From: an uncultured Sterolibacteriaceae bacterium | GTDB lineage: Bacteria > Pseudomonadota > Gammaproteobacteria > Burkholderiales > Rhodocyclaceae | Direction: 5' to 3' | Length of the DNA: 64,000 bases | Assembly: GCA_937888595.1 (NCBI GenBank) | Contig: CALARK010000008.1 | Span: 62,001 to 126,000 of the forward strand | Shown: positions 7,526-15,817 of the stretch, piece after piece | Numbering within the stretch: the first letter of the stretch is position 1 | Layout of the letters: every line of letters starts with the position of its first letter | The notes under the pieces: generated by a model | The model's database searches: none | What the model was told of the DNA's origin: nothing | The model's input: only the letters and a program-made list of their open reading frames with translations | Program-made: the position numbers and the translations under genes

Positions 7526-10339
7526 TTATTGGTCGGCGAATACCGGAGAGGCGGTCGGCTGATTGATCACGCCATAACCGGGTACGCTGCGCTTGAGCAG
7601 GTCGAGCGGGTTGGAGCCGATGCGCGAGAAATCGTTCAGTTCGAGCTGGAAGAACAGTGCCGTGGTCGGCTTGTCGGCGATAGTGGCGAGGCGCTGCATG
7701 ACGACGCGACCGGTCCAGCAGCCGGCATCGTATTCGAGTCCGGCGATGGTCTCGATGACGCGGCGCTCCTTCGTCGAGTAGTTGTAGCGGCCCACGCCAT
7801 GCCAGCCGCCGACCAGCGGCCACTGACCCGAGATGTCGATCTGGCCGAGCTGGTCGCGCACATAGCGGTAGCCGAGGTTGAGGATCTTCCCGGCGGCTGG
7901 ACGATAGCGCCCGCCGACCGTCAGTTTCTCGGTACGGCTGTCGCGCGGGTTGTACTGCCAGGCGGTATCGGCATAGATGTTCTTCGCCACGCGGCCGGTC
8001 AGCGCCGCCAGCAGGTCGGCGGTGCGGCTGGTGCGCGCCGTCTCACCCGGCAGGGTCACATGTTGCGTCTTGAAGTACTGCAGGTAGCCGACGGTGGCGC
8101 GCAAATACTCTTCGCCAGTGGAGGGTTCCAGCAGCCGCGAGGTGAGGGCCAGCGTGAGCTGGTTGGCATCGCCGATGCGGTCGCCGCCGGCATAGCGGTT
8201 CTCGGCGAACATCTGCGCGTAGTTGAAGCCGGCGATGCCGGTATCGAAGACCGGGATGTTCGCCTGGTCGCGTACCGGCACGTACAGATAGTAGGCGCGC
8301 GGCTCCAGCGTCTGCACGAGCGACTGGCCGAAGAGATGGGTCTCGCGCTCGAGGACCAGCCCGCCATCGGCGCTGAAGATCGGCACACCCCGGCTCAGCT
8401 GGTCGGGAGTGCCTGCGGTCTGCCGGTCCAGCTGGTAGCGCGTGAAATGGTAGCCGAGCTTCGGCTTCACCCAGAAAGCCGCGGTCTCGAGCGGCAGCGA
8501 CAATTGTGGGTACAGGGTCGTGCGCTTGGCGATGACATTGGTGGGGTGGTCGAAATCGACGTACTCCGCATTCAGGTTGAACGCCAGGCCATAGGGCAGG
8601 TCATAGCGATTGGCGTTCCCTATCAGCTGCGGCAGGCGCTGATAGGGTTTTGCCAGACCGAGCAGCGTCTGGTAGGCCTGCATGTTCAGTGTCGCACCGT
8701 ACCATGGCCCTCCATAAGTGAGCGTCCCCTGGCGGAGCAGGTTGCCCTGGGACACCTGGGAAACGCGTGTCGACAAATCGCTGAAATAGTCATCGTCGGA
8801 CACGCCGTTCAGGTTCAGGGATGCGAGGAATCCGCGTCCGAGATTGTGCGTATGGATCAGCGAATAGCCGTAGCGATCGCGGTTGGCCAGTTTGTCGCCG
8901 GGCAGGTATTCGAGCCGTGCCTGGCCGCTATGGGTGTAACCGAGATAGCGGAACTCGGTATTCAGCTGCATGCCGCGTCGCGTCATGACGCGTGGCGTGA
9001 TCGTCGCATCCATGTCCGGCGCGATGTTCCAGTACCACGGCACGGCCAGGTCGAGACCGCTCTTGCTGGTCGACCCGAAGGTCGGCGTCAGGAAGCCGCT
9101 CTTGCGCTGATTGCCGAGCGAGAAGCTCATCCAGGGAGAATACATGACCGGCACATCCTTGAAGCGCACCACGGCGTGACGCGCCCGGCCTATCTCGCCG
9201 TCATAGTCGAGATCGAGTTCATCCACCGCCACCTCCCAATCGCGCTTGCCGGGTGCGCAGGTGCTGTAGGTGGCCTTCTCGAGACGATACTGGTTTTCGC
9301 CCTGGAACTCGATGCGACTGGCGGCGCCGCTGCCGGTGACCGGAGGCGGCTGCAGCAGCCGGCCGGTGGTCGCCAGCACTTGGCCGCCCTCGGTCACCGC
9401 CGGCAAACCGGACATCGTCAACGCAGGTTCAGCGATCGGCGACGGCTGGTGCCGGATGACATAGGCCGGCGATTCGAATTCGCCCGTGCTTTCCTGCATG
9501 CGCATGCGCAAACGCGGTCCGGTGATCGACGAATCCGGCGCAGTAAGCCTGACATTGCCCACTGCCTCGACCTCATCGTCGGCCTGGCGATAGGCGATGC
9601 GGTCGGCCTGCAGGCTATCGCCGGCACGTTCCAACATTGCCCTGCCCTCGGCCACCATCTCGACTTCGTTGACACCGTCGATCCGGTCCGCCGTCACGTA
9701 GGTCGGTGCCGCATCCTTGTCTGCAGCGGCGAAAGGCGTGTTGGGGCGCTGCGGGAGGATGCCTGCCGCGGCATGGGCTGAATACAGCGGCGGCAATCGC
9801 GGGGCTTCGCTCACCTCGGGCGGCTGCGTCGCCGTTGCCACAGGCGTTGAGGATGAGGGCACCGATTCGGCCCGCTGCTCCACCCGGGGTTCCGCTCGAA
9901 CGCCACCCAGCAAGGCCGGATCGACACGCAAGCCTGGCAACGTGCCGGATGGCGGCAACTGCCGGGCGACTGGCGGTGCCGCGACCGGCTTGGCAACCGC
10001 GGCGGCTACAGCTGCAGGCGCTGGCTGCAAGACGGGTTTCTCTGCAGGCTTTGCAGGAGCGTCTGCACGATGCTGCGGCGGCTGAACGGCATCGACAGTC
10101 GCACTGCTGGCGGGCTGTTGCTGTTGCGGCTGTTGCGGCTGTTGAGGTTGCGATGGTGCTGCCGGGACAGGAGATACCGCGACCGGCCGCACGACTGGCG
10201 GTATCGGGGCTCCACCCAGCAAGCCAGGGTCGACGCTCAACGGCGGCAGGTTCTCGCCGGCAACGGCAACGCCGATGGAGCCGGCTAACGCCAGCCAGGC
10301 CATCGTCCCCGTCGCCTGCCGCCCCCATGCAAATGCCAT
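7526..10339 (-). CDS. lptD: LPS-assembly protein LptD
   Basis: LptD is the outer-membrane beta-barrel that, with LptE, inserts lipopolysaccharide in the outer leaflet. The start chosen is ATG 10339, directly before a signal-peptide-like segment (MAWLALAGSIGVAVAG); an upstream extension to 10489 would cross the divergent promoter and the start of the phosphotransferase gene. At 937 residues it is longer than the roughly 780 of E. coli. The excess is a Pro/Gln/Ala-rich stretch at about residues 30-230 containing a poly-Q tract and a duplicated VDPxLLGG motif. The LptA-like jellyroll starts near TYVTADRIDGVNEVEM, and cysteines occur in YSTCAPGKRDWE and near the C-terminus (YDAGCWTGRV), as expected for interdomain disulfides. 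Confidence 0.94.
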   Translation of the reverse strand: MAFAWGRQATGTMAWLALAGSIGVAVAGENLPPLSVDPGLLGGAPIPPVVRPVAVSPVPAAPSQPQQPQQPQQQQPASSATVDAVQPPQHRADAPAKPAEKPVLQPAPAAVAAAVAKPVAAPPVARQLPPSGTLPGLRVDPALLGGVRAEPRVEQRAESVPSSSTPVATATQPPEVSEAPRLPPLYSAHAAAGILPQRPNTPFAAADKDAAPTYVTADRIDGVNEVEMVAEGRAMLERAGDSLQADRIAYRQADDEVEAVGNVRLTAPDSSITGPRLRMRMQESTGEFESPAYVIRHQPSPIAEPALTMSGLPAVTEGGQVLATTGRLLQPPPVTGSGAASRIEFQGENQYRLEKATYSTCAPGKRDWEVAVDELDLDYDGEIGRARHAVVRFKDVPVMYSPWMSFSLGNQRKSGFLTPTFGSTSKSGLDLAVPWYWNIAPDMDATITPRVMTRRGMQLNTEFRYLGYTHSGQARLEYLPGDKLANRDRYGYSLIHTHNLGRGFLASLNLNGVSDDDYFSDLSTRVSQVSQGNLLRQGTLTYGGPWYGATLNMQAYQTLLGLAKPYQRLPQLIGNANRYDLPYGLAFNLNAEYVDFDHPTNVIAKRTTLYPQLSLPLETAAFWVKPKLGYHFTRYQLDRQTAGTPDQLSRGVPIFSADGGLVLERETHLFGQSLVQTLEPRAYYLYVPVRDQANIPVFDTGIAGFNYAQMFAENRYAGGDRIGDANQLTLALTSRLLEPSTGEEYLRATVGYLQYFKTQHVTLPGETARTSRTADLLAALTGRVAKNIYADTAWQYNPRDSRTEKLTVGGRYRPAAGKILNLGYRYVRDQLGQIDISGQWPLVGGWHGVGRYNYSTKERRVIETIAGLEYDAGCWTGRVVMQRLATIADKPTTALFFQLELNDFSRIGSNPLDLLKRSVPGYGVINQPTASPVFADQ

Positions 10340-10388
10340 CTTCGCCGCTTTTCTTGTTCGCGCCGCGCGCCGGATGCACGCTAAGCCA

Positions 10389-10413
10389 ATGATAGAATTC
10401 GCGATTCTATCAT
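10389..10413. promoter_or_regulatory. Perfect 10-bp inverted repeat between divergent lptD and amgK; candidate symmetric divergent promoter
   Basis: ATGATAGAAT (10389-10398), a TCGCG spacer, then ATTCTATCAT (10404-10413). Each arm carries TAGAAT, five of six matches to the -10 consensus TATAAT, on opposite strands. The site lies 50 bases before the lptD ATG and 19 bases before the amgK GTG. No convincing -35 is visible on either side. It could equally be an operator. Confidence 0.6.
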
Positions 10414-10431
10414 CTAGGCGGAATTCCTCAC

Positions 10432-11430
10432 GTGGAGCGGATCGAGCAGATACGAGGCTGGCTGCAAGGGCTGTTTCCGGCACGGCCATTCACCCTCGCG
10501 CCGGCCTCGGCGGATGCCAGTTTTCGGCGTTATTTTCGCGTGTCCTTCGACGACGGCACGACGCGCATCGTCATGGATGCCCCGCCGGCCCACGAGGACG
10601 TGCGCCCCTGGCTGCACGTCCAGCAATTGTTCCATGCAGCTGGCGCCCATGTGCCGGAAGTGCTGGAACAGGATGCCGAGCGTGGTTTTCTGCTGCTTTC
10701 CGACCTGGGATCCAGCACCTACCTGGCCGCCCTCGGCAGCGGGGCCGATGCCGACGAGCTTTACCGCGCGGCGATCGACACGCTCATCGCCATCCAGCGC
10801 GCGAGCCGGCCGGGGGCATTGCCGGCCTATGACAGATTGCTGCTAAAGCGCGAACTCGACCTCTTCCCCGAGTGGTACATCGGCAGGCACGTGCCGATCG
10901 CCTTCGACGACACCGCCCGGAACCAGCTCGAGGCGGTCTTCGACAGGATCCTCGCGGCAAACCTCGCCGAACCGGCCGTGCATGTCCATCGCGACTACCA
11001 CTCGCGCAACCTGATGGTCACCGACCGTTGCCCCGGCGTCATCGACTTCCAGGACGCCGTGCATGGCCCGATCAGCTATGACCTCGTTTCGCTGTTCAAG
11101 GACGCCTACGTCGAGTGGCCGGAGGAGCAGGCCATCGACTGGCTGGTGCGCTACTGGGAGAAAGCACGCAAAGCGGGCCTGCCGGTGCGTGCCGACTTCG
11201 GCGAGTTCTTCCGCGACTACGAATGGATGGGCGTGCAGCGCCACGTGAAGGTGCTCGGCATCTTCGCCCGCCTGAAGCATCGCGACGGCAAGCAGGGCTA
11301 TCTCAAGGACATGCCGCTGGTCGCGAAGTACCTGCGTGCCGCCTGCGAACGCTACGGCGAACTGGCGCCGCTGTTGCGCCTGCTCGACAGGCTGGAAAAC
11401 CGTCAGGCACAGGTCGGTTACACGTTCTGA
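10432..11430 (+). CDS. amgK: N-acetylmuramate/N-acetylglucosamine kinase, aminoglycoside phosphotransferase fold
   Basis: AmgK phosphorylates the anomeric hydroxyl of MurNAc released by wall turnover; MurU then makes UDP-MurNAc, bypassing MurA. The 332-residue product has the kinase-like fold: ASFRRYFRV near the N-terminus, the catalytic segment VHVHRDYHSRNLMV, and the metal-binding VIDFQDAVHGPISYDL. The start is GTG 10432, 19 bases after the dyad. It is separated from murU by two bases. The naming rests on this fold together with the adjacent MurU-type nucleotidyltransferase, the arrangement known in Pseudomonas putida. Confidence 0.88.
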   Translation: MERIEQIRGWLQGLFPARPFTLAPASADASFRRYFRVSFDDGTTRIVMDAPPAHEDVRPWLHVQQLFHAAGAHVPEVLEQDAERGFLLLSDLGSSTYLAALGSGADADELYRAAIDTLIAIQRASRPGALPAYDRLLLKRELDLFPEWYIGRHVPIAFDDTARNQLEAVFDRILAANLAEPAVHVHRDYHSRNLMVTDRCPGVIDFQDAVHGPISYDLVSLFKDAYVEWPEEQAIDWLVRYWEKARKAGLPVRADFGEFFRDYEWMGVQRHVKVLGIFARLKHRDGKQGYLKDMPLVAKYLRAACERYGELAPLLRLLDRLENRQAQVGYTF

Positions 11431-11432
11431 AC

Positions 11433-12101
11433 ATGAAAGCCATGATCCTCGCGGCAGGTCGCGGCGAACGCATGCGCCCGCTGACCGACATCACCCCCAA
11501 GCCGCTGCTGCCGGTGGCCGGAAAACCTCTGATCGTCTGGCATCTCGAGCGTCTCGTGCGCTCCGGCTTGCGCGAGGTCGTCATCAACCACGCCCACCTC
11601 GGCGACCAGATCGAGGCGATGCTGGGTAACGGCGACGCCTGGGGCCTGCACATCCGCTACGCCGCCGAGCCGCAGGGCGCGCTCGAAACCGCCGGCGGCA
11701 TCGCCAATGCGCTGCCGCTGCTCGGGGCCGAGCCTTTTCTCGTCGTCAATGGCGACATCTTCTGCGACTGGGATTTCGGACGTGCAAGCATCGGCGACGC
11801 GCTCGCCCATCTCGTACTGGTCGACAACCCGGCGCATCATCCTGCAGGCGATTTCACGCTGGACGGCGCAAAAGTCGGCGCCGGCAAGACGGCGAAACTG
11901 ACCTTCAGCGGCATCGGCATCTACCGCCCGGCGCTTTTCGCCGGCATCGTGCGCGGCCAGCCGGCGAAACTCGCGCCCCTGCTGCACGATGCCATCGCCG
12001 CCGGCCGTGTGACAGGCGAACATTACCGCGGTCGCTGGGAGGATGTCGGCACGCCGGAACGGCTGGCTGCCCTCGATGCGGCAATCCGCGCCCACCTATA
12101 A
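11433..12101 (+). CDS. murU: N-acetylmuramate alpha-1-phosphate uridylyltransferase
   Basis: MurU transfers UMP from UTP to MurNAc-1-phosphate in cell-wall recycling. The 222-residue product matches MurU length and opens with the nucleotidyltransferase signature MILAAGRGERMRPLT followed by PKPLLPVAGKPLI. FLVVNGDIFCDWDF carries the metal-binding aspartate. ATG 11433 directly follows the amgK stop. The preceding kinase supports MurU over other sugar-phosphate nucleotidyltransferases. Copy 3 of the dispersed motif lies at 11869-11893. Confidence 0.9.
   Translation: MKAMILAAGRGERMRPLTDITPKPLLPVAGKPLIVWHLERLVRSGLREVVINHAHLGDQIEAMLGNGDAWGLHIRYAAEPQGALETAGGIANALPLLGAEPFLVVNGDIFCDWDFGRASIGDALAHLVLVDNPAHHPAGDFTLDGAKVGAGKTAKLTFSGIGIYRPALFAGIVRGQPAKLAPLLHDAIAAGRVTGEHYRGRWEDVGTPERLAALDAAIRAHL
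11869..11893 (-). repeat. Dispersed 25-bp motif, copy 3 (in murU)
   Basis: On the minus strand GCCGTCTTGCC is followed by GGCGCCGACTTTTG. In the murU frame (plus strand) it is read as A-K-V-G-A-G-K-T-A. Confidence 0.8.
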
Positions 12102-12108
12102 TCGGCCG

Positions 12109-13431
12109 ATGGACCCGATGGACAACAAAATCGCACCGTTCCGCCAGCGCCGACTTTCCCTGCTCGCCCGCATGGCGGCAAGTGGCGGGGGCGTGGCCAT
12201 CATCCCCACCGCGCCCGAACAGCTGCGCAACCGCGACACGCACTTTCCCTTCCGCGCCGACAGCTACTTCCACTACCTGACCGGCTTTCCGGAACCGGAA
12301 GCGGTACTCGTGCTGATCGCAGGCGAGACGCCCCGATCGATCCTGTTCTGCCGCGACAAGGATGTCGAGAAGGAAATCTGGGACGGCTTTCGCTACGGGC
12401 CGGCCGCCGCGTGCGAGACCTTCGGTTTCGATGCGGCCCACCCGGTCGGCGAACTCGACGCGAAACTCGCCGAGCTGCTCCCCGACCAGCCGGCACTGTG
12501 GTATTCGCTGGGCCACGACAGTGCCTGGGACGCACGCATCGCCGCCGCGCTCAATGCGGTGCGCGTACAAACGCGCGCCGGGAAGCGGGCGCCGACCGCC
12601 ATCCACGATGTGCGTGCCGCGCTCGACGAAATGCGCCTGTTCAAGGACGACCACGAAATCGCGCTGATGCGCCGGGCCGCGCAGATCGCCGGTGCGGCGC
12701 ACCGGCGCGCGATGCGCTTCACTGCGCCGGGCAGGTACGAATATGAAGTCGAAGCGGAATACCTCCACGAGTTCCGTCGTGCCGGCTGCCAGGCCCCCTC
12801 CTACCCGCCCATCGTGGCCGGCGGCGCCAACGCCTGTGTACTGCACTATGTCGGCAACGATCAACCACTCAAGGATGGCGACCTGCTGCTGATCGACGCG
12901 GGATGCGAGCTCGACGGCTACGCCAGCGACATCACGCGCAGCTTTCCCGTCAATGGCCGCTTCAGCGGCCCGCAAGCCGATGTCTATGACCTGGTGCTCG
13001 ACGCACAGGCCGCCGCCATCGCCGCCATCAAGCCGGGGGCGACCTTCCTCGACCCGCATACGGCCGCGGTGCGCGTGCTCACCCAGGGCTTCATCGACAT
13101 GAAGCTGCTCGAGGGAAGCGTCGACGGCGTCATCGAATCGGAAAGCTACAAGCGCTTCTACATGCACCGCACCGGCCACTGGCTCGGCCTCGACGTGCAT
13201 GACGCCGGAGAATATCGCGCCGGAGAGGCGTGGCGCATCCTCGCACCGGGCATGACGCTGACCGTCGAACCCGGCTGCTACATCCGACCTGCGGATGACG
13301 TGCCTGCCGCCTTCCACAACATCGGCATTCGCATCGAGGACGATGCGCTGGTCACGGCCGCTGGATGTGAAATCCTGACGGCCGACACGCCCAAGGCCAT
13401 TGCCGACATCGAAGCATTGATGGAGCGATGA
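12109..13431 (+). CDS. pepP: Xaa-Pro aminopeptidase
   Basis: PepP is a dinuclear-metal peptidase that removes N-terminal residues preceding proline; cytosolic. The 440-residue product has the creatinase-like N-domain (SYFHYLTGFPEPEAVLVL) and a pita-bread catalytic domain. Its metal ligands are visible in LLIDAGCELDGYASDITRSF, MHRTGHWLGLDVHD and MTLTVEPGCYI. The start is ATG 12109; ATG 12118 is an alternative. The gene overlaps the ubiquinone monooxygenase gene by ATGA, a pepP-ubi arrangement common in proteobacteria. Confidence 0.95.
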   Translation: MDPMDNKIAPFRQRRLSLLARMAASGGGVAIIPTAPEQLRNRDTHFPFRADSYFHYLTGFPEPEAVLVLIAGETPRSILFCRDKDVEKEIWDGFRYGPAAACETFGFDAAHPVGELDAKLAELLPDQPALWYSLGHDSAWDARIAAALNAVRVQTRAGKRAPTAIHDVRAALDEMRLFKDDHEIALMRRAAQIAGAAHRRAMRFTAPGRYEYEVEAEYLHEFRRAGCQAPSYPPIVAGGANACVLHYVGNDQPLKDGDLLLIDAGCELDGYASDITRSFPVNGRFSGPQADVYDLVLDAQAAAIAAIKPGATFLDPHTAAVRVLTQGFIDMKLLEGSVDGVIESESYKRFYMHRTGHWLGLDVHDAGEYRAGEAWRILAPGMTLTVEPGCYIRPADDVPAAFHNIGIRIEDDALVTAAGCEILTADTPKAIADIEALMER

Positions 13432-14507
13432 GTACGCCGGTACAGATCATCGGCGGCGGTCCCGCCGGCATGGCGCTGGTACTGGCGCTGCGACGCGGCG
13501 GCGTGAACAGCCGCATCGTCGACACGCGGCCGCGCGGCGCGGCAAAGGACGATGCGCGCATCCTCGCACTGTCGCATGGTTCCCGCCTGTCGCTCGAAAT
13601 GCTCGGCGTCTGGCGGGACATCCCCCACACCCCGATCACGACGATCCATGTCTCCCATGCGGGGGGGCTCGGGCGCACGGTGATCCGTGCCGAAGAGGAA
13701 AGCGTGCCGGCGCTCGGCTACGTCCTTGCCGCCGGCGATCTGGCCGGCGCGCTGGATCAAGCCGTCGCCGCAGCCGGCATCGCGTATGAAGCGGGCACGC
13801 CGGCCCCATCGCTGCCTGCTGCGCTGCTGACCGTGCATGCCGAAGGCCGCATCGAAGCATCTGCCGGCATACGTACGCACGATTACGGACAGCACGCGGT
13901 GATCTGCATGGTCCATGCGGCGGCCGCGCATCGCGGCATCGCCTGGGAACGCTTCACGCCCGCCGGCCCCGTCGCCTTGCTGCCATGCAAGGATGCCTAC
14001 GCCGTCGTGCTGACCTGCGCGTCCGCCGACAGCACGCGCATCGCCGCGCTCGGCGACACGGATTTCCTTGCCTTGCTGCAGCAACGCTTCGGCCCGCGGG
14101 TGACATTGACGTCGGCCTCGCCCCGCCTCGTCTATCCGCTCGGCCTGCGCGTGCGCCGCAATCCGGTCGGCGAGCGTGCGGTCTGGATCGGCAACGCCGC
14201 TCAGACGCTGCATCCGGTCGCCGGCCAGGGCTTCAATCTCGCGCTGCGCGACATCATGGAACTGGCTGACACGCTGACCGACGCGGCCGACCCGGGCGAC
14301 GCCGACCTGCTCACCCGCTATGCCGCCCGGCGCCGGTTCGACCGTTCCGGCACCATCGGGTTCACGGACGGGCTCGTGCGTCTCTTTTCGAATGCCGCTG
14401 CCCCGCTGCTGCATGCCCGCGGCGCGGGACTGCTGGCGCTCGACCTCCTGCCGCCAGTCCGCGCCTTCCTGGCACGACGCATGATGTTCGGCGGCAGGGC
14501 TTGGTAA
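13428..14507 (+). CDS. ubiH: FAD-dependent ubiquinone-biosynthesis hydroxylase (UbiH family)
   Basis: A flavoprotein monooxygenase expected to hydroxylate the ubiquinone ring. The 359-residue product has the dinucleotide fold VQIIGGGPAGMALVLAL, the UbiH/UbiF-type segment DARILALSHGSRLSLEMLG, and the FAD-binding VWIGNAAQTLHPVAGQGFN with the following ALRD. It overlaps pepP by four bases. UbiH is the best fit, but related ring hydroxylases share these motifs, so which carbon is oxidised cannot be settled here. Confidence 0.85.
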   Translation: MSTPVQIIGGGPAGMALVLALRRGGVNSRIVDTRPRGAAKDDARILALSHGSRLSLEMLGVWRDIPHTPITTIHVSHAGGLGRTVIRAEEESVPALGYVLAAGDLAGALDQAVAAAGIAYEAGTPAPSLPAALLTVHAEGRIEASAGIRTHDYGQHAVICMVHAAAAHRGIAWERFTPAGPVALLPCKDAYAVVLTCASADSTRIAALGDTDFLALLQQRFGPRVTLTSASPRLVYPLGLRVRRNPVGERAVWIGNAAQTLHPVAGQGFNLALRDIMELADTLTDAADPGDADLLTRYAARRRFDRSGTIGFTDGLVRLFSNAAAPLLHARGAGLLALDLLPPVRAFLARRMMFGGRAW

Positions 14508-14569
14508 ACATCGGGCAAGCGGTAAAATCCGCCTCCCGCATTTCCATCCCCTCATACCTTCCCGCGTCC

Positions 14570-15571
14570 ATGGACTATCTCGGCTTCAAGCTGCGCAACA
14601 ACCTGTTCGTCGCGCCCATGGCGGGCGTCACGGACCGGCCGTTCCGCCAGCTGTGCAAGAAGCTCGGCGCGGGACTGGCGGTGTCGGAGATGGTGACCTC
14701 GAACTCCCTGCTCTACGGCAGCGCCAAGACGCGCCGCCGCGCCGACCACGCCGGCGAGGTCGAACCCATCGTCGTGCAGATCGCCGGCGCCGACCCGGAG
14801 CTGCTGGCACGGGCCGCACGCTACAACGTCGAGCGCGGCGCGCAGATCATCGACATCAACATGGGCTGCCCGGCGAAGAAGGTCTGCAACGTCATGGCCG
14901 GCTCGGCGCTGATGCAGGACGAGCCGCTGGTCGCGAAGATCCTCGAAACCGTCGTCGCGGCCGTGCCGGAAACGCCGGTGACGCTCAAGTTCCGCACCGG
15001 CTGGAACCGCGAGAACAAGAACGCGCCGGCCATCGCGCACATCGCGGAGGAATCCGGCGTGCGCGCCATCGCCATCCACGGCCGCACGCGTGCCGACCAG
15101 TATCAGGGCAGCGCCGAGTACGACACCATCGCCGACGTGAAGACGCGCGTGAAGATTCCGGTGATCGCCAACGGCGACATCACGACACCTGAAAAGGCAA
15201 AGTACGTGCTCGATTACACCGGCGCCGACGGCGTGATGATCGGCCGCGCGGCGCAGGGCAAGCCCTGGCTGTTCCGTGAAATCGAGCATTATCTGAAGAC
15301 GGGCGCCGTCCTGCCGGCGCCGACTTTTGCCGAGATCCATGCCATCCTGCGCGCTCACCTCACCGACCTCTACGCCTTCTATGGCGAGGACACCGGGGTG
15401 AGGATCGCGCGCAAGCACATCAGCTGGTACACGAAAGGCATCGTCGGCGGCGCCCGTTTCCGCCACGCCATGAACCAGCTCGAGGACGTCAAGGCTCAAC
15501 TCACCGCTACCGACGAATTCTTTCTGGGTCAGGCGGCCGGCAACCTGCCGATTTACGCGGAGGCCGCATGA
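14570..15571 (+). CDS. dusB: tRNA-dihydrouridine synthase B
   Basis: DusB reduces a uridine in the tRNA D-loop using FMN and NADPH. The 333-residue product begins LRNNLFVAPMAGVTDRPF, carries the catalytic cysteine in DINMGCPAKKVCNVMAGSAL and has the FMN phosphate site GVMIGRAAQGKPWLF. ATG 14570 was chosen because the family N-terminus begins there and the frame upstream is intergenic. The stop overlaps the fis start (ATGA); dusB-fis is the classical operon order. Copy 4 of the dispersed motif encodes G-A-V-L-P-A-P-T-F-A without changing the usual spacing of the protein. Confidence 0.96.
   Translation: MDYLGFKLRNNLFVAPMAGVTDRPFRQLCKKLGAGLAVSEMVTSNSLLYGSAKTRRRADHAGEVEPIVVQIAGADPELLARAARYNVERGAQIIDINMGCPAKKVCNVMAGSALMQDEPLVAKILETVVAAVPETPVTLKFRTGWNRENKNAPAIAHIAEESGVRAIAIHGRTRADQYQGSAEYDTIADVKTRVKIPVIANGDITTPEKAKYVLDYTGADGVMIGRAAQGKPWLFREIEHYLKTGAVLPAPTFAEIHAILRAHLTDLYAFYGEDTGVRIARKHISWYTKGIVGGARFRHAMNQLEDVKAQLTATDEFFLGQAAGNLPIYAEAA
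15305..15329 (+). repeat. Dispersed 25-bp motif, copy 4 (in dusB)
   Basis: GCCGTCCTGCC followed by GGCGCCGACTTTTG; sense strand of dusB, read as A-V-L-P-A-P-T-F. The first 24 bases are identical to copy 11 downstream of groEL. Confidence 0.85.
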
Positions 15572-15807
15572 GCATGGATCTCGCCGATTGCGTGCGCCGC
15601 AATCTCAACCGTTATTTTCGCGACCTCGACGGTGAGGCGCCGCATGCCATCTACGACATGGTGCTAGCCTGCGTCGAGAAGCCGATGCTGGAAATCGTCA
15701 TGAAGCAGGCTGGCGCGAACCAGACCGTCGCCGCCGAGATGCTCGGCATCAGCCGCAGCACGCTCAGAAGAAAACTTGCCCAGTACAACATAGACAATCT
15801 CTCTTGA
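15568..15807 (+). CDS. fis: DNA-binding protein Fis
   Basis: Fis is a small nucleoid protein that bends DNA and regulates rRNA, metabolism and site-specific recombination. The 79-residue product is the short betaproteobacterial form: a core helix pair (VEKPMLEIVMKQAGAN) and the C-terminal helix-turn-helix QTVAAEMLGISRSTLRRKL. It overlaps the dusB stop by four bases. purH starts 10 bases after it. Confidence 0.95.
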   Translation: MSMDLADCVRRNLNRYFRDLDGEAPHAIYDMVLACVEKPMLEIVMKQAGANQTVAAEMLGISRSTLRRKLAQYNIDNLS

Positions 15808-15817
15808 GGAGTCCCAC

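Noticed and set aside
7031..9781. Long plus-strand open frame opposite surA and lptD
   Set aside because: Shadow frame of GC-rich coding DNA; no ribosome site and no motif, while surA and lptD are clear.
10340..10489. Extended LptD start at 10489
   Set aside because: It would cross the divergent dyad and the amgK start; the signal peptide begins after ATG 10339.
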